Below are positions 9,077 through 18,989 of a stretch of 40,532 nt of DNA, piece by piece. The first letter of the stretch is position 1. Each line of letters opens with the position of its first letter. The DNA is from Paramacrobiotus richtersi. Taxonomy: Eukaryota; Tardigrada; Eutardigrada; Parachela; Macrobiotidae. The position numbers were made by a program, and so were the translations under genes. The stretch covers positions 1 to 40,532 of the forward strand of contig JAQGAU010000108.1 in assembly GCA_034698045.1 (NCBI GenBank), in the 5' to 3' direction. The notes beneath the pieces are model-generated. The model was not told the origin of the DNA, ran no database searches, and saw only the letters and a program-made list of their open reading frames with translations.

Positions 9077-9720
9077 TGGCAACGAGGAGGGCTCAGGGAA
9101 AAACCGAAAATGGACGCGCCCCAGCCAATGAAGCCAAAGGAAGAGATGGTGTTGGATCCACCCGCTCCCGAGCCAGTTGGAAGAGAAATGAAAGATATCA
9201 CCCTCACCATCCGAGGCACACAACCAGACACCCTTGCACGGTTCAGAAAGCAAGTCACCAAAATGGACGACGGACTTATAAATCGTTTTCTCATATTTGC
9301 GGGATATTCTCAACGCATAGAGGACGACACCAAAATAAAGCGATAAGCGTTTGACGCTCTACACCATAATTATGGTGAATATTTAAACATAGTAGCAGAA
9401 GCACTAACCTGCCTAACTCATTACCACAATCGAAAACGGGTTTATAAATATTCGAAGGATGCAAGCAAAATAATAAAGGATTTCATTCGCAGTGCGGAAT
9501 ATCTCAATATGCATTACGCAAAAGTGCGAAAATAACACCTTAATAAAACTGTAAAAATACCGCACCTGCTAGAATCAGTAGAATATGAGTTGACCGATTG
9601 GCTCCGAAATAGCCGCCCATTGGACGAAATCCCAAAAGAGATAAAATTTCAGAACACTGTTAGCGGCGAGTGGCTTTTGCTACGACGATCACGTATCGTT
9701 TCAACTTTGTCGATAAACAA
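9077..9720 (+). pseudogene. Decayed element protein, DUF3987-like region, copy 1
   Basis: A 78-residue frame (9110-9346) opens MDAPQPMKPKEEM and carries GLINRFLIFAG. It stops, and then continues through 9350-9700 in broken frames with AFDALHHNYGEYL, KYSKDASKIIKDFIRSAEY and, after a frame change, LNKTVKIPHLLESVEYELTDW. The order of a D/G-x-INRFL motif, an 'A..II.DF' helix and a 'H..K.V.I.HLL' helix resembles DUF3987, a primase/helicase-associated family. I rate that as a suggestion only. Stops and frame changes show it is dead. Alternatively it is the N-terminal part of an LTR polyprotein, given the LTR-like block upstream. Confidence 0.4.
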
Positions 9721-9746
9721 ATCGGAAAGCTGGGGCGGAAGGCACC

Positions 9747-9910
9747 AGAAGCCGTCCGCCATAATGGCGACGAGAAGGCCGGAGGGATAAACCGAAACTG
9801 GATTCGCCCCAGCCAACGAAGCGAGCGGAAGAGATGATGGTGGATCCACCCGCGCCGGAGCCAACCGAAAGAGAAAGTGCAGTGGAGACAGATCCATCTC
9901 CGGCCGGCAA
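9747..9910 (+). repeat. Second copy of the element head
   Basis: From GCCGTCCGCCATAATGGCGACGAG the sequence parallels 9063-9190 base for base with scattered changes. It keeps the CCCCAGCCAA block and the GTGGATCCACCCGC block, whose reading is EEMMVDPPAPEP against EEMVLDPPAPEP. It then diverges near 9880. Either the head is duplicated in tandem or this is the start of a second element whose tail is the piece at 12352. Confidence 0.55.
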
Positions 9911-11700
9911 TGCCTGCCATGGGTGATTTGCAGCTGTATGAGCAGTATGACGATTACTGTGACAAAACGAGGCGATTCCTGACATCGGTGCCTAATTTCA
10001 TTCGGTAACCCAAATTGGTGTTTTTATTATTATTTTTTTATTCAATGATTTTTTTATAAATGCTATTGTAAAGAGGATTAATGGAGGTGTCGTAAAGGTC
10101 TTGCAGCATATGCTATTATGGATACGTAAGAATCGTCGGTATTTCAAGGTAGAAAATAACTGCAGAACTTGTCTCAACTATTAAAAGAGACCACCTTCCA
10201 AGAATTTTGTTTGTAATGCATGTCATGGATGAAATTTCACGTTCGTGCGGAAGCTATAGGCAGAATCCGCAAATGTTTTCACGGACCAAACTTGACAAAA
10301 ATGCGGATTGGATTCGAGAATCATCGTTCAAACCGTGCCCAAGTGCAATTCCCTCCAATACATATGCGGAAATAAACTATGCCCTTCTCGTTCATGAAGG
10401 TGTATTCACAAACTAAACTGTGATACGACTTGCTTTGCTGTTGGGACTCAGCACAAGAAAAGTCTGCAGACAGTGTTGGCCGGTTTTGGCTACTTTGCTT
10501 TTCTATGCTTGGCATCATTAACTGGGCCAGAGCGAGCCGTTATGTTACACTTCTAGTGTATCAGGTCATCAGTGAATCAGCACTTCGGTGCCCAAAGGCG
10601 TCGCTTCGTTACCAGTTCTTCGACTTACTTGATCAAGTGGAATCCGACATCATTTACAACTTGTACGTGTAATACTAGACGATACGCCCAACAATTAACT
10701 ATGAGAGGTCGCCAAAGTTCGCAGCGGAACTGTGTCCACTAAAGATTAGCACAGGGTCACAAACACTCAGTTAAACCACTTTCAGATAAAGTCGCGCGTT
10801 GAGAAATTTGGTCCAGTATTGTTGCAGTGAATATAGTTGTCAGTTACTATATAATCAATATTATGAACAATGCAACTGCAACCAGGACAGGATATGCTGT
10901 AAGCGCATAACAGTGCATTTTTTATTTGTACCAGCTTCAGTGCCTGCCCCATGGCACAGTAATCAGATTTAGCATAATTGAGAATATTCTTGGTTGCTCA
11001 GAGACTGCGTTTACCGAGACATACGTAGCTGATCCGCTCACACACAAAGCTGTACGCCTTCGAGTTTTCGAGCTTGGTAAAATTAATGATACAGATGTGT
11101 ATTATGGTGCGTAGTGTCCTGAAATTGCGGATATACAGTATTTGCCTCGCTAGCCATTTGCGTACTGTGCAGTCCAGCAGCATCAAGGGCTGTTCTACAA
11201 TCACAAGTTGCTACGTAAAAGGTCTTATTGTAGAAGCTCAGGGCGACCTCATCAGAACATGCAACATTGAAGAACGCATTCTGTCAATGGCAGTATTTAT
11301 TATCACAGCGGGCGAATTAAGCTGTTCCACTCTTTTGGTCCTGATTTGACTCGTATCACTCCGAACAATCCGTGTCAAGCTTAGTATTGTCGCTCAGCGC
11401 TTTGCATACCCGAAGCTGAAGAATAGTGATCCCTTGCGCTGCTACGTTACGCGGTACCGTACGCCCTCCGTACGTCGTTTATCGTTGTACAGAGAGCGTG
11501 CAGCACAGGCTGCAAAGCAACGACACCGAAGCTCAATTTCACAAGAACTTGATAACAGGAAAACGATAGGACAAGCAGCTGCCGTGTAATGTGACGTTCG
11601 CGTTCTTATTGTATATGGCTTGCACAGCCATTTATCTCATCTGCGCTTAGAATGACTCAGGCAAAGAAGCCATGTACGTCATCTGCCAGAAAACTGTCGA
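9911..11700. other. Long stretch without a supported gene
   Basis: The stretch holds AT-rich runs (10021-10070) and several short unremarkable frames. The 69-residue frame at 10207-10416 reads protein-like but matches nothing I know. If the head at 9747 and the tail at 12352 belong to one element, this stretch would be inside it or an insertion into it. Confidence 0.35.
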
Positions 11701-11769
11701 TTTTCTGTTTCAAGCGGAACACTGCAGTAAATTTTTGCAAATACTGCCAGCATCACACAAAACAGAAAA
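11701..11769. repeat. Palindromic hairpin repeat, copy P2
   Basis: The left arm is TTTTCTGTTTCAAGCGG... and the right arm ends ...CACACAAAACAGAAAA. Inner arm sequences are ACTGCAGTAAATTT and AAATACTGCCAGC. It is homologous to P1, P3 and P4, and the right flank is shared with P1. Confidence 0.65.
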
Positions 11770-12351
11770 TTTGACGAAGTGTAATGTACGCAACCTTGAA
11801 TAAAATATGAGCAAAGGGTACTGCGTATAGCATCATACGAAACGCATCTATCCAAGAACGTAGTGCATCTGCGCCGGTTCCAGAGCCCCGCTTGAGTGCA
11901 GTAGCGTGAACATTTCTTTGTTTCGCGGAGACGTGCTAAGGTTTCAACCTGCCTTTGTGAATGTTTCATTCATAGCATTGTTCATAGCATTTCAGTAAAG
12001 TCTGAAGTCCCCGGCGACTGCTCTTGGTGTTTCTGAGGCTGTAGAATACCAATGTGGTAATATCAGCAAGATTTACGTTGAACTCGCAGTTAGTACTCGG
12101 CGTAAAATAATGACCATGAACTTCTGGCCATGTAGGCACTTTCTTATAAAATGCCCCGAGAATTTGCTATGGGCAGCTCCTTGCCGGCTTTTTTAGCTTG
12201 TGACGTCACCGTCCTAAATCTTCATCTGGCAGCCACATGGACATGCAGCTACAATCATTGAAAGTTGACAGGGTCTTTTTATGTGAGGTACGCGATCGGT
12301 AGCAATGTATTTCACTAGTCTTTCAAATCGAGTGCTTGAATCAGTTTGCGG
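11770..12351. other. Non-coding stretch, nothing recognised
   Basis: No repeat boundary, RNA gene or recognisable frame was found between the palindrome and the element tail at 12352. Confidence 0.35.
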
Positions 12352-12790
12352 TTGGTTTCTTCGAGCCACATGTTCTGGTGTAGTTTTCTCATTTTTGTGG
12401 CATATTCTCAAGTCTCAACGTATAGAAGATAACATCGATAAAAAAACCATTCGACGATTTACACGATAATCTGGATAAATATTTAACCATAATATCAGAT
12501 GCATTGGTCTGACTATTCCATTACCACAATCGAAAACGGACTTATACATACTCTAAGGATGCAACTTAAATACTGAAGGATTTTATTCGCAGCGCAGAAT
12601 ACATCAATATGCATTACCGAAGAGATTACCTCCATACAATTGTGGAAATACTGCACGTGCTAAATTTCGTACAGTATTCCTTAATTGATTGGCTTGAAAG
12701 TAGCCGTCCAATGGAATGGCTAGAACGCGGCTAGCGGCATCGGACTGGTTTTTTGTCACGACGACCAAGTTTCTACTTCGTCGTTAAAAA
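12352..12790 (+). pseudogene. Decayed element tail, DUF3987-like region, copy 2
   Basis: This is the clear nucleotide and protein relative of 9283-9720: TTTTCTCATTTTTGTGGCATATTCTC aligns with TTTTCTCATATTTGCGGGATATTCTC. The reading FDDLHDNLDKYL, HYHNRKRTYTYSKDA, LKDFIRSAEYINMHY, HTIVEILHVL and LIDWLESSRP runs parallel to copy 1. At least three stops lie in the main frame (near FSSLNV, DALV and SKDAT). The two copies have decayed independently, so they descend from one formerly active element. The upstream head is missing here. Confidence 0.5.
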
Positions 12791-13439
12791 GTAATCGCGG
12801 TTCTTTGCTGCGAGCTAACTATAAAACTACCTTTACGGTAGTTTCTGCCTCGCCACACCGTTGGCTTTTGAAGTCTGCCTCGGACAGCTTGAAGCAATAG
12901 GTTTACTAAATTCGTCTGCACAGTCCCCGGAGGGCAAAAGACGTAGGTTATGTCGGCGACGCCGGCAAAAGTTTTCCACGGTTGGGTAGAAACTGCGCAC
13001 AACCAATGATTCGACGGTCGCACGACTGAGGTACCTTACGAAAAGACCATGGCGTGCCCCTGATGTTGTTCGGTCGCAAAGTTTGTCTTGTCCACAATTA
13101 GAGAGCGATCGAAAGGGCGTGGCTCAGAAGTCAACAGCAATTAACTAAAACGAACTACAGGTCCGAGCGTTAGCGGTAATGAAAACTTCCGTAGCGCGAT
13201 TTTTTTGTACCTGTGGGATAGATCGAAATCTCTGAGAAACCGTCGCCTGCGGCTTTCATTCTCTTGAAAGAAAAATAAATTGCTGTTTAGATTATCAAGA
13301 AGCAGGGGTTTCATTTTGATAAAAATAGATGATGTCAACAGGTACAGCTGTGACCTGCAATGACGTTTGCGCTAGCCTTCTGCGCTTAGGAAAATGTTGG
13401 CCATTTTAGGCATAGCCACTGCGGTTGTTGTAAACCGAG
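12791..13439. other. Non-coding stretch, nothing recognised
   Basis: A minus-strand frame at 12784-13023 has no family signature. Some of this DNA may be decayed gypsy pol upstream of the recognisable remnant, but I could not align it. Confidence 0.3.
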
Positions 13440-13976
13440 CAGACGACGGCTAAGATCGTACGATGTTCCTTAACGCACGGCATACCGGACATAACTGCCA
13501 GCAAGCTGTCGACTGAGAAACTTTTTTTGCACACGACTCGTATCACCGCATGCCGTTCCAGGAGAACAAATACGAATCCTGATGCTATAACAACCGAACA
13601 CGTCCGTGACCGAGTGGACAGTCACCGCACTTTGAGTGAACGAGCAAGGCGCAAATACTAACTCGACAGAGTTTATCCCGTGTTGCCAATCCCAACGAAG
13701 AAGAAACTCCAGAGACCGGCCGCATTATCTGTACACATTATAGTGCATACATTACATCGGCGTGTAGGATAAGATACCGAAAGTATGAACAGCTCTACAA
13801 CCAGCAGTCAAGCCTAAGCCAGTCACATGAGTTTCTAGAAACGCGAAGGCCGCAAAGAATCCGCCAGACCAGGCTGTGTAACCGGAAGCACGTATATCGG
13901 GTCGAGACTGTAAACCGCCCGGTTGGTATAGAGATTATGTTGCACACTAACCTCGTGAAAATCTATTATTGTAGTA
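13440..13976 (+). pseudogene. 3' end of a decayed gypsy pol, copy A
   Basis: The last 120 bases (13856-13976) match 16427-16545 of the neighbouring copy. Both carry the gypsy polyprotein end: a basic 'GRD.KPP' segment, then DYVAH and a stop. Here the reading is PEARISGRDCKPPGWYRDYVAH with an internal stop just before it. Upstream 400 bases read as integrase tail in broken frames and could not be aligned in detail. The copy is interrupted at 13976 by the fold-back element. Confidence 0.5.
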
Positions 13977-15005
13977 CTGTTAAATCCCGAAAGCAAGAAC
14001 AAGTCTGCACGGGCAGGCTGGCTGCCCGTACCGCGGGTTGCGGCTCCGCTCAAAACCGTTCACAATCTCACAGCTCTGATTCAGTTAATTTCAGGCTGAA
14101 TTTATTTTCTAATTAACTTTAAATTTTTTGGTCTTCACTTGTTATTTTTTCGACTTTTCGCACTGAAAAATTCTCCTTGTGACTTGTCGTAATCTGGTAA
14201 TTCACAACTGCAGGGGAGTATCGTGATCACGTTGGAGAAGATTCTCGTCAACGAAAACAGTTACAACAGTCGCTGCGCTGAATCGTTCTTCCCTTCAAGG
14301 CATCGGTCGTTCCCCGTGAAAAATCTCGCGATTTCTCAGTCTTCACAAATTTCCTGACCTACCAGCGCACGCCGGAGAAGATAGCGACACGGTGCTCCGC
14401 CTTCTTCAAATACATGTTCTGCGGCCTGTGCTTGAAGTGGAACTTTGCTTCAGCCCGACAATCAGGAAGACTGGAAGAGCGGCCTGAAGAGCAGAACTTG
14501 CACTTTTGGCATTTCTCCACGAAGAGCAGGCCCTCTTTGCGCGCCACACACTCGCTGCGACTCCGAGACAACACGCACAGCTAGGGCAGGAAATTTGAAA
14601 AGACTGCGAAAAATTGCGAGATCTTTGGGTTCTTCACGGAGAACGATGCTCCTCGTGAGGGAAGCCGTTCCAGTAAGAATAACAGTAGATTGCTTGACGA
14701 GAATCTCCGACATGATCACGATATTCTCCTGCAGCTGTGGATTCTCTACACCACCGTAGCACTCATTCCTAATTAATAGCTAATTCACCAAATCTGCATG
14801 TACCAAAATACGACAGAATTTTTCAGTGCGAAAAGTCGAAAAAAGTAAAGATCAAAAATGCGAAATTAATTATAAAATAAATTCAGTGTGAAATTAACTG
14901 AACTGGAGCTGTCAGATTGTGAACGGTTTTGAACGTAGCCGCAACCCGCGGTACGGGCAGCCAGCCTGCCCGTGCAGACTTGTTCTTGCTTTCGGGATTT
15001 AACAG
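13977..15005. mobile_element. 1.03-kb fold-back / long-TIR element
   Basis: The left end CTGTTAAATCCCGAAAGC and the right end GCTTTCGGGATTTAACAG are exact reverse complements, each flanked by TA (13975-13976 and 15006-15007). The arms stay complementary, with substitutions, for about 390 bases (to about 14370 on the left and from about 14573 on the right), leaving a unique centre of about 200 bases. The outer 200 bases include the CCGCGGGT and GCCCGT blocks. There is no transposase. TA flanks suggest mobilisation by a Tc1/mariner-type or other TA-targeting enzyme, but the end sequence is not one I can assign. It is inserted at the end of the gypsy pol remnant. Confidence 0.75.
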
Positions 15006-15154
15006 TAATCAAAGCGATTTTTACGTATAGGAACAAAGGTAGAGCAGTTTCGTAGCGGCAGATGATATAACTTTAGTCTGCCAGTTGTGAGAAAGAGAGA
15101 AAAAATATAATACAGTATCATTGGTCATGCAAGAGTGTGTATTATACCTAAACC

Positions 15155-15332
15155 GTGCCATTCATTCTGAATGCTTTTAACGTCATTGTGCGATATGCCG
15201 AAAGTAACAGAGCCAATTGGCGTGGTCGCGGGCCACATCGATGTCTCCAATGCGGATCATCGGTGCGCATTGGTCACTGTTGTCCCCTGAAACAAAATCA
15301 ACTACCACGAAGTTGGAGTGCTTCACCCAAAG
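15155..15332 (+). pseudogene. Truncated CCHC zinc-knuckle frame, copy A
   Basis: It starts with an ATG and reads MPFILNAFNVIVRYAES, then GRGPHRCLQCGSS and IGHCCP. This parallels the start of the 18329 frame (MPLVLTARNIIIR, then GRGPRPPRRCYLCGSPGH, NYCP). The knuckle is altered: C-x2-C is kept, but the copy is cut off at the LTR that begins at 15333. It lies downstream of the pol end, in the same position as in copy B. Confidence 0.55.
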
Positions 15333-15514
15333 TGTGACGTACAGGTCGTGGTTATGAAGGTTGTTCGAGAAGTTTTTATGGTGTTTTGTAGTATACATAA
15401 TTCCCTTAGCAACGTTTACGAATGTTTGTGATGTTCCGAATGTGACACCGAGTTAGGTGAGATAAAGACTGTGAGCTCAGTATTAAAGATACAAGAGATT
15501 GCACATATACTACA
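15333..15514 (+). repeat. Gypsy LTR, copy A
   Basis: This 182-bp repeat opens TGTGACGTACAGG and closes ATATACTACA. By eye it is close to 90% identical to 18789-18968 over the outer two-thirds, with a divergent patch near 15465-15480. Coding sequence from a 3' end (CCHC frame) lies before it and integrase sequence directly after it, so it is a single LTR shared between two partial copies. Confidence 0.75.
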
Positions 15515-16525
15515 TTGGCGTGAAGGATTTTGTTTTAACTGGCAATAATGGGGCACAATTTACGTCGGAAGAATTCGAGAGTTTTTGTAAGAATCGAGGA
15601 ATACGACATATACTTACGTACAGGCCCGAGGTACCCGGAGTCAAATGGGCAAGCAGAACGTTTTGTCGATACTGTAAAACAGCTATTAAGAAAGGACTGG
15701 AAGATGAAACAGCAATTAGAGTGATTATTAAGCAGTTTTTAATGAAGTACAGTACGTTTCGATTGAACACAGTGCGACTACTGTATCTCCCAGTGAGCGG
15801 TTTTTAAATCGAAAATACAAAACAGCGGCATATTTATTGAAACCGACGGAAGTTGCACATATTTCGGCACGAGAGCGACAGAAGATACAGTTCGACAAGA
15901 CAGCTGTTGAGAAGAACTTCCAGTGTGATCAGTTAGTAATGGCAAAAGGTTTTCGAATCAACAGTAAGCATGTGTGGGCAGCTGGTACTGCTGGTTCGAA
16001 CTCATTGGGTAAGTCATGTGGAAAGTACTGGTTGAGGGTCAAACATGGCGACGCCATGAAATTAAGATTTGACAAAGAAAATGGCTGACAGAAAGCGAGA
16101 TTTTAGAGGCATGATGAATGGCTGCGGCGCACGAGGTGCGACGCTTACCAGCTGCACCGGAAGAGGCACCGCGACGCTTACCAGCTGCGGTTGTGCAGGA
16201 GCGACGCTTACCAGCGGCTAAGACCGTTACGATGATTCCGAGATCACCACAAAAGAAAGCGTTGACTCCAGAAGAGGTAAGTGGTTTTCCAGCATTACCT
16301 AAACCCGACTTAAAGATTGCAGCGCCACAGTCGAATCGAAAAGCAGAAGCGGCATTGAAACCAAAAGCCTCAATATTAGTCAAGCCAAAGACAGCCACTG
16401 GAGTACCCAAGAGCGTGTAAGCCACGACGAATCCGCCGCAGCAGGCCGGGCAACCGGAAGTGCGCAGATCGGGCCGGGACCGTAAGCCGCCCGATCGGTT
16501 TGAAGATTATGTTGCACATTAATTG
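15515..16525 (+). pseudogene. Gypsy integrase and pol C-terminus, copy B
   Basis: Reading starts at the LTR edge with GVKDFVLTGNNGAQF and SEEFESFCKNRGIRHILT, a retroviral-type integrase core. The usual Asp of the T-D-N-G motif is lost (TGNNG). After a frame change near 15625 the core continues YPESNGQAERFVDTVKQL to a stop. After another change come TTVSPSERFLNRKYKTAAYL, then the C-terminal domain (GKYWLRVKHGD). The tail carries RRLPAA three times and ends RKPPDRFEDYVAH with a stop at about 16521. Gag, protease and reverse transcriptase are all missing, and the frame is broken at least three times. Confidence 0.7.
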
Positions 16526-16931
16526 CGTAAAAAGTTTATTATGTGGTATTCCGAGAACAAAAATCTTGTCGTACTGCAACAAGTTACTCACCCGAGTGCG
16601 ATTGTCATGCTGCAAAATGAAACAAAAATCCTGAGCGATATTTAAATGATGTCACTCCACTTTTCGATCGGCAGCTTCATTTGATTTAGGTCACGGCGCC
16701 TGACATGCGGCAGGTGGTGTGCGATTTTCATACTGCTGGCTGTGTCAGAAACTGAAACTCGTCCAGTGCGGAAGTTCATTTTCTTCGTCGAATTCAGTCG
16801 TGTTATATTACAGCTTGAGCTATCGTACTTACCTTCCTAGAGCTTTGAAATTTTTGTGTTTAACTTTAATTGAAATTTAATTTCAATTCAAATTTAACTT
16901 GTACTCAAAAACATCTGTTCTTAAATATGTC
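16526..16931. other. Spacer after the pol end
   Basis: The first 60 bases are still homologous to copy A after its stop. The rest is unassigned and includes an AT-rich run of AATTTAATTTCAATTC-like repeats at 16860-16905. Confidence 0.4.
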
Positions 16932-17681
16932 TCAATGTGAGTATGAAACCGAACAATCTAGAATGCTGATATCAGCTGGCTGACTTGGTGATAGTCGAAG
17001 GTTTTTAGGCGGTGACTTCGAACTGGTTGGAATTTCGCCATCATCGTCATCGGCTATTTCTCGCAGGTTAGCGGATTTATTCGCAGTCGACATTCCTAAC
17101 CTGAGCGTGGCTTTTTTTCGCTTGGCTAAGCCAATATCGCGGTCTTCCGCTTCGGGGTTTGGCCCCTCTCCTAACTTCTTCAAATCATACATATCTCCAA
17201 CAAGATTGTCCTTTTTGGTCTTTTCTGCCGGTTCTTCTTTTGACGGTCGCTTAATGAAGACTTTTTCGTACTTGTCCAGCGCCTTGCTCACGTATGTCTG
17301 GAACGAACGGCCAGAGCTTGGTGCGTTCTCCAGTAAATTTAGATCCTTCAGGACTTTCACGATCGTGGCCTATCGGCTGTTATACGTTGTTGTATTTCGC
17401 ATGAACTGCCACGGGTTATTTTCGAGCACAACCTGATACCGAGCACACGAAGCGATAGTCTTTTTCTCCAAATGTCAGTTGTAATACTGATCTGCGCAGT
17501 ACTTTCTGCGAGTTGAACCTCACGAGGTATTCCTCCGCCATTGGGAAACAACTGCTTGACCAAATATTCTGGATCCAGATTACGCCAGTCTTCGAATGTT
17601 ATTCCCCCTGCTGCAAGTTGGTCCTGCAGCTCTGCGCTGCTAAATGTCGTTATAACTCGGTATGGTTGAGACACAGCTGAA
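16932..17681 (-). CDS. Uncharacterised two-exon-like coding block
   Basis: The upstream part begins after a pyrimidine-rich tract ending in AG (17683-17682). It reads SAVSQPYRVITTFSSAELQ, then TFEDWRNLDPEYLVKQLFP. A short intron of about 70 bases ending CCGATAG (near 17370) would join it to KVLKDLNLLENAPSSGRSF and KALDKYEKVFIKRPSKEE. The end is acidic, basic and Ser/Pro-rich (DDDDGEIPTSSKSPPK). The donor is uncertain: CGT|GTGCTC keeps the frame, while CTCG|GTATCAG does not. It lies antisense between pol and the CCHC frame of gypsy copy B, so it came from an insertion. It may be host-derived or part of another transposon. No family was recognised. Confidence 0.35.
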
Positions 17682-17785
17682 CTTCGCGGGGAAAACACAG
17701 AGAAACAAATTTTAGAACAAATCAGTTCTTTTTTTCACACAGTAGCGAATAAACTTTCACACAGTAGTAGTGAACAAACTTAGGC

Positions 17786-17850
17786 ATGAAGAATGGGGAT
17801 GAAGATGAAGAATGAGGATGAAGATGAAGATGCTGGGATGAAGAATGCCG
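17786..17850 (+). repeat. GATGAA-type simple repeat
   Basis: Repeated GGATGAAGATGAAGAATGA-like units form a short imperfect microsatellite. It probably arose by slippage. Confidence 0.7.
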
Positions 17851-18328
17851 CACAGCGGGAAGAAGTCATTTACTTAGGGTGCCAGTTACTCCAAAATCTG
17901 ATCTCAAGGTAACAGTCAGGCAGAAATGGTGCAAGGCATCGCGTTTCGATTTTCGATCATCCTCGGCAACATCCCAAGGGGGCCCCCCAACAATCTGGGG
18001 CGGGTTGCTGGAAAATGATTTATTTAGAAGCATCAGAAGCTGCTTGACAGAAGCATGCTGCCAGGCAATTCAAATATTCAGACTGGACGAAAATGCCCAA
18101 CCAATCAGGATAGTCACGTGTCTTTCCCGAATTTAATTTCCGCCAGGCAGCTTCATTTTCGACTCGCACGGCAGCCCACCCTGGACAATCGCACAGCCCT
18201 AACTGAAGTTTCGTAGCGACAAGAAAAATCATAATTTAAGTTTACGAGATTGGTGACGGAGTTAAGAAGCTTTAACACTTTATATTATAAAACATATATA
18301 TTTCTCAGTGTGCTTAACTTTATTAAAC
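17851..18328. other. Spacer upstream of the CCHC frame
   Basis: A 70-residue minus-strand frame (18020-18232) begins MIFLVATKLQLGL and could be an exon upstream of the 16932-17681 block, but no clean donor links them. The plus strand shows nothing recognisable before the CCHC start codon. Confidence 0.3.
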
Positions 18329-18706
18329 ATGCCGTTAGTGTTGACTGCGCGTAACATTATTATCCGAAATGATAATAACGGTAACGGCGACAGGTGTGGG
18401 CGTGGTCCGCGCCCGCCGCGCCGTTGCTACCTGTGTGGATCGCCAGGGCATGTGCGAAATTACTGCCCGCAGCGCCACCGTAGCCGATCACTGGATTGGC
18501 GCCGTCAGCCGCACCCTGTGACCGCTCCTTCATCACCCATGCCGACGGATAGTCAACCAACTCCCAAAGAACCACCAAAAGAGATGGCAGTCCAGGCGGA
18601 GCCCGAGCTTCCGCGCATTGACGAAATTCAGCTGGAGGACAATCCTTTCGATTATGAATATGAAGCGGAAGAGCCATACGAGGAAGAATTACCAGACCAG
18701 AAGTAG
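18329..18706 (+). CDS. Small CCHC zinc-knuckle protein, 125 aa
   Basis: A complete frame, MPLVLTARNIIIR..., with one Gag-type knuckle CYLCGSPGHVRNYC (C-x2-C-x4-H-x4-C), an Arg-rich nucleic-acid-binding stretch on both sides, a Pro-rich linker and a strongly acidic C-terminus (PFDYEYEAEEPYEEELPDQK). It lies 83 bases before the 3' LTR and after the pol end of the same element. Gag normally precedes pol, so a knuckle protein here is unusual. Two relatives occur in the window: the truncated copy at 15155, and the C-terminal piece at 18990. An in-frame codon for Met-Cys-Leu lies 7 codons upstream, but the ATG at 18329 matches the start in copy A. Confidence 0.6.
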   Translation: MPLVLTARNIIIRNDNNGNGDRCGRGPRPPRRCYLCGSPGHVRNYCPQRHRSRSLDWRRQPHPVTAPSSPMPTDSQPTPKEPPKEMAVQAEPELPRIDEIQLEDNPFDYEYEAEEPYEEELPDQK

Positions 18707-18774
18707 AATTTGTTCTTAATTAAACATTATGCATATATGCATTTTGATAATAATTATGGTATGTTGGTGTTATC

Positions 18775-18788
18775 AAAATAAAGGGAAG
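18775..18788 (+). promoter_or_regulatory. Polypurine tract of gypsy copy B
   Basis: AAAATAAAGGGAAG lies directly before the TGTGACG that opens the LTR, the expected position for plus-strand priming. Confidence 0.6.
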
Positions 18789-18968
18789 TGTGACGTACAA
18801 GTCGTGCTTATGAAGGTTGTTCGAGAAGTTGTTAAGGTGCTTTGTAGTATACATAATTCCCTTAGCAACTTTTACGAATGATTGTGATATTCCGAATGTG
18901 AGACCGAGTTAGTTGAGATAAAGTGAGCTACCGATCGGCAGTATTAAAGATAAAACACGTACACTACA
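18789..18968 (+). repeat. Gypsy LTR, copy B
   Basis: This 180-bp repeat begins TGTGACGTACAAG and ends ACACTACA. It shares blocks such as GTAGTATACATAATTCCC and TTCCGAATGTGA with 15333-15514. It is preceded by a polypurine tract and followed by a primer-binding-site candidate, so it can act as the 3' LTR of the upstream copy and the 5' LTR of the fragment downstream. Confidence 0.8.
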
Positions 18969-18972
18969 CAAA

Positions 18973-18986
18973 TGGCGCCGTGAGCG
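18973..18986 (+). promoter_or_regulatory. Primer-binding-site candidate after LTR B
   Basis: TGGCGCCGTGAGCG starts 4 bases after the LTR end and opens with TGG, as expected for pairing with tRNA CCA. The primer tRNA was not identified. Confidence 0.5.
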
Positions 18987-18989
18987 CTA

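Noticed and set aside
8965-9910. A complete LTR retrotransposon
   Set aside because: Only one LTR-like block is present and the downstream protein lacks Gag, reverse transcriptase and integrase motifs, so only the block and the relics are annotated.
15515-15530. TTGGCGTGAAGG as a genuine primer-binding site after LTR A
   Set aside because: The same bases read in frame as integrase (GVKD) and continue into the integrase core, so at most it is a junction of two similar sequences.
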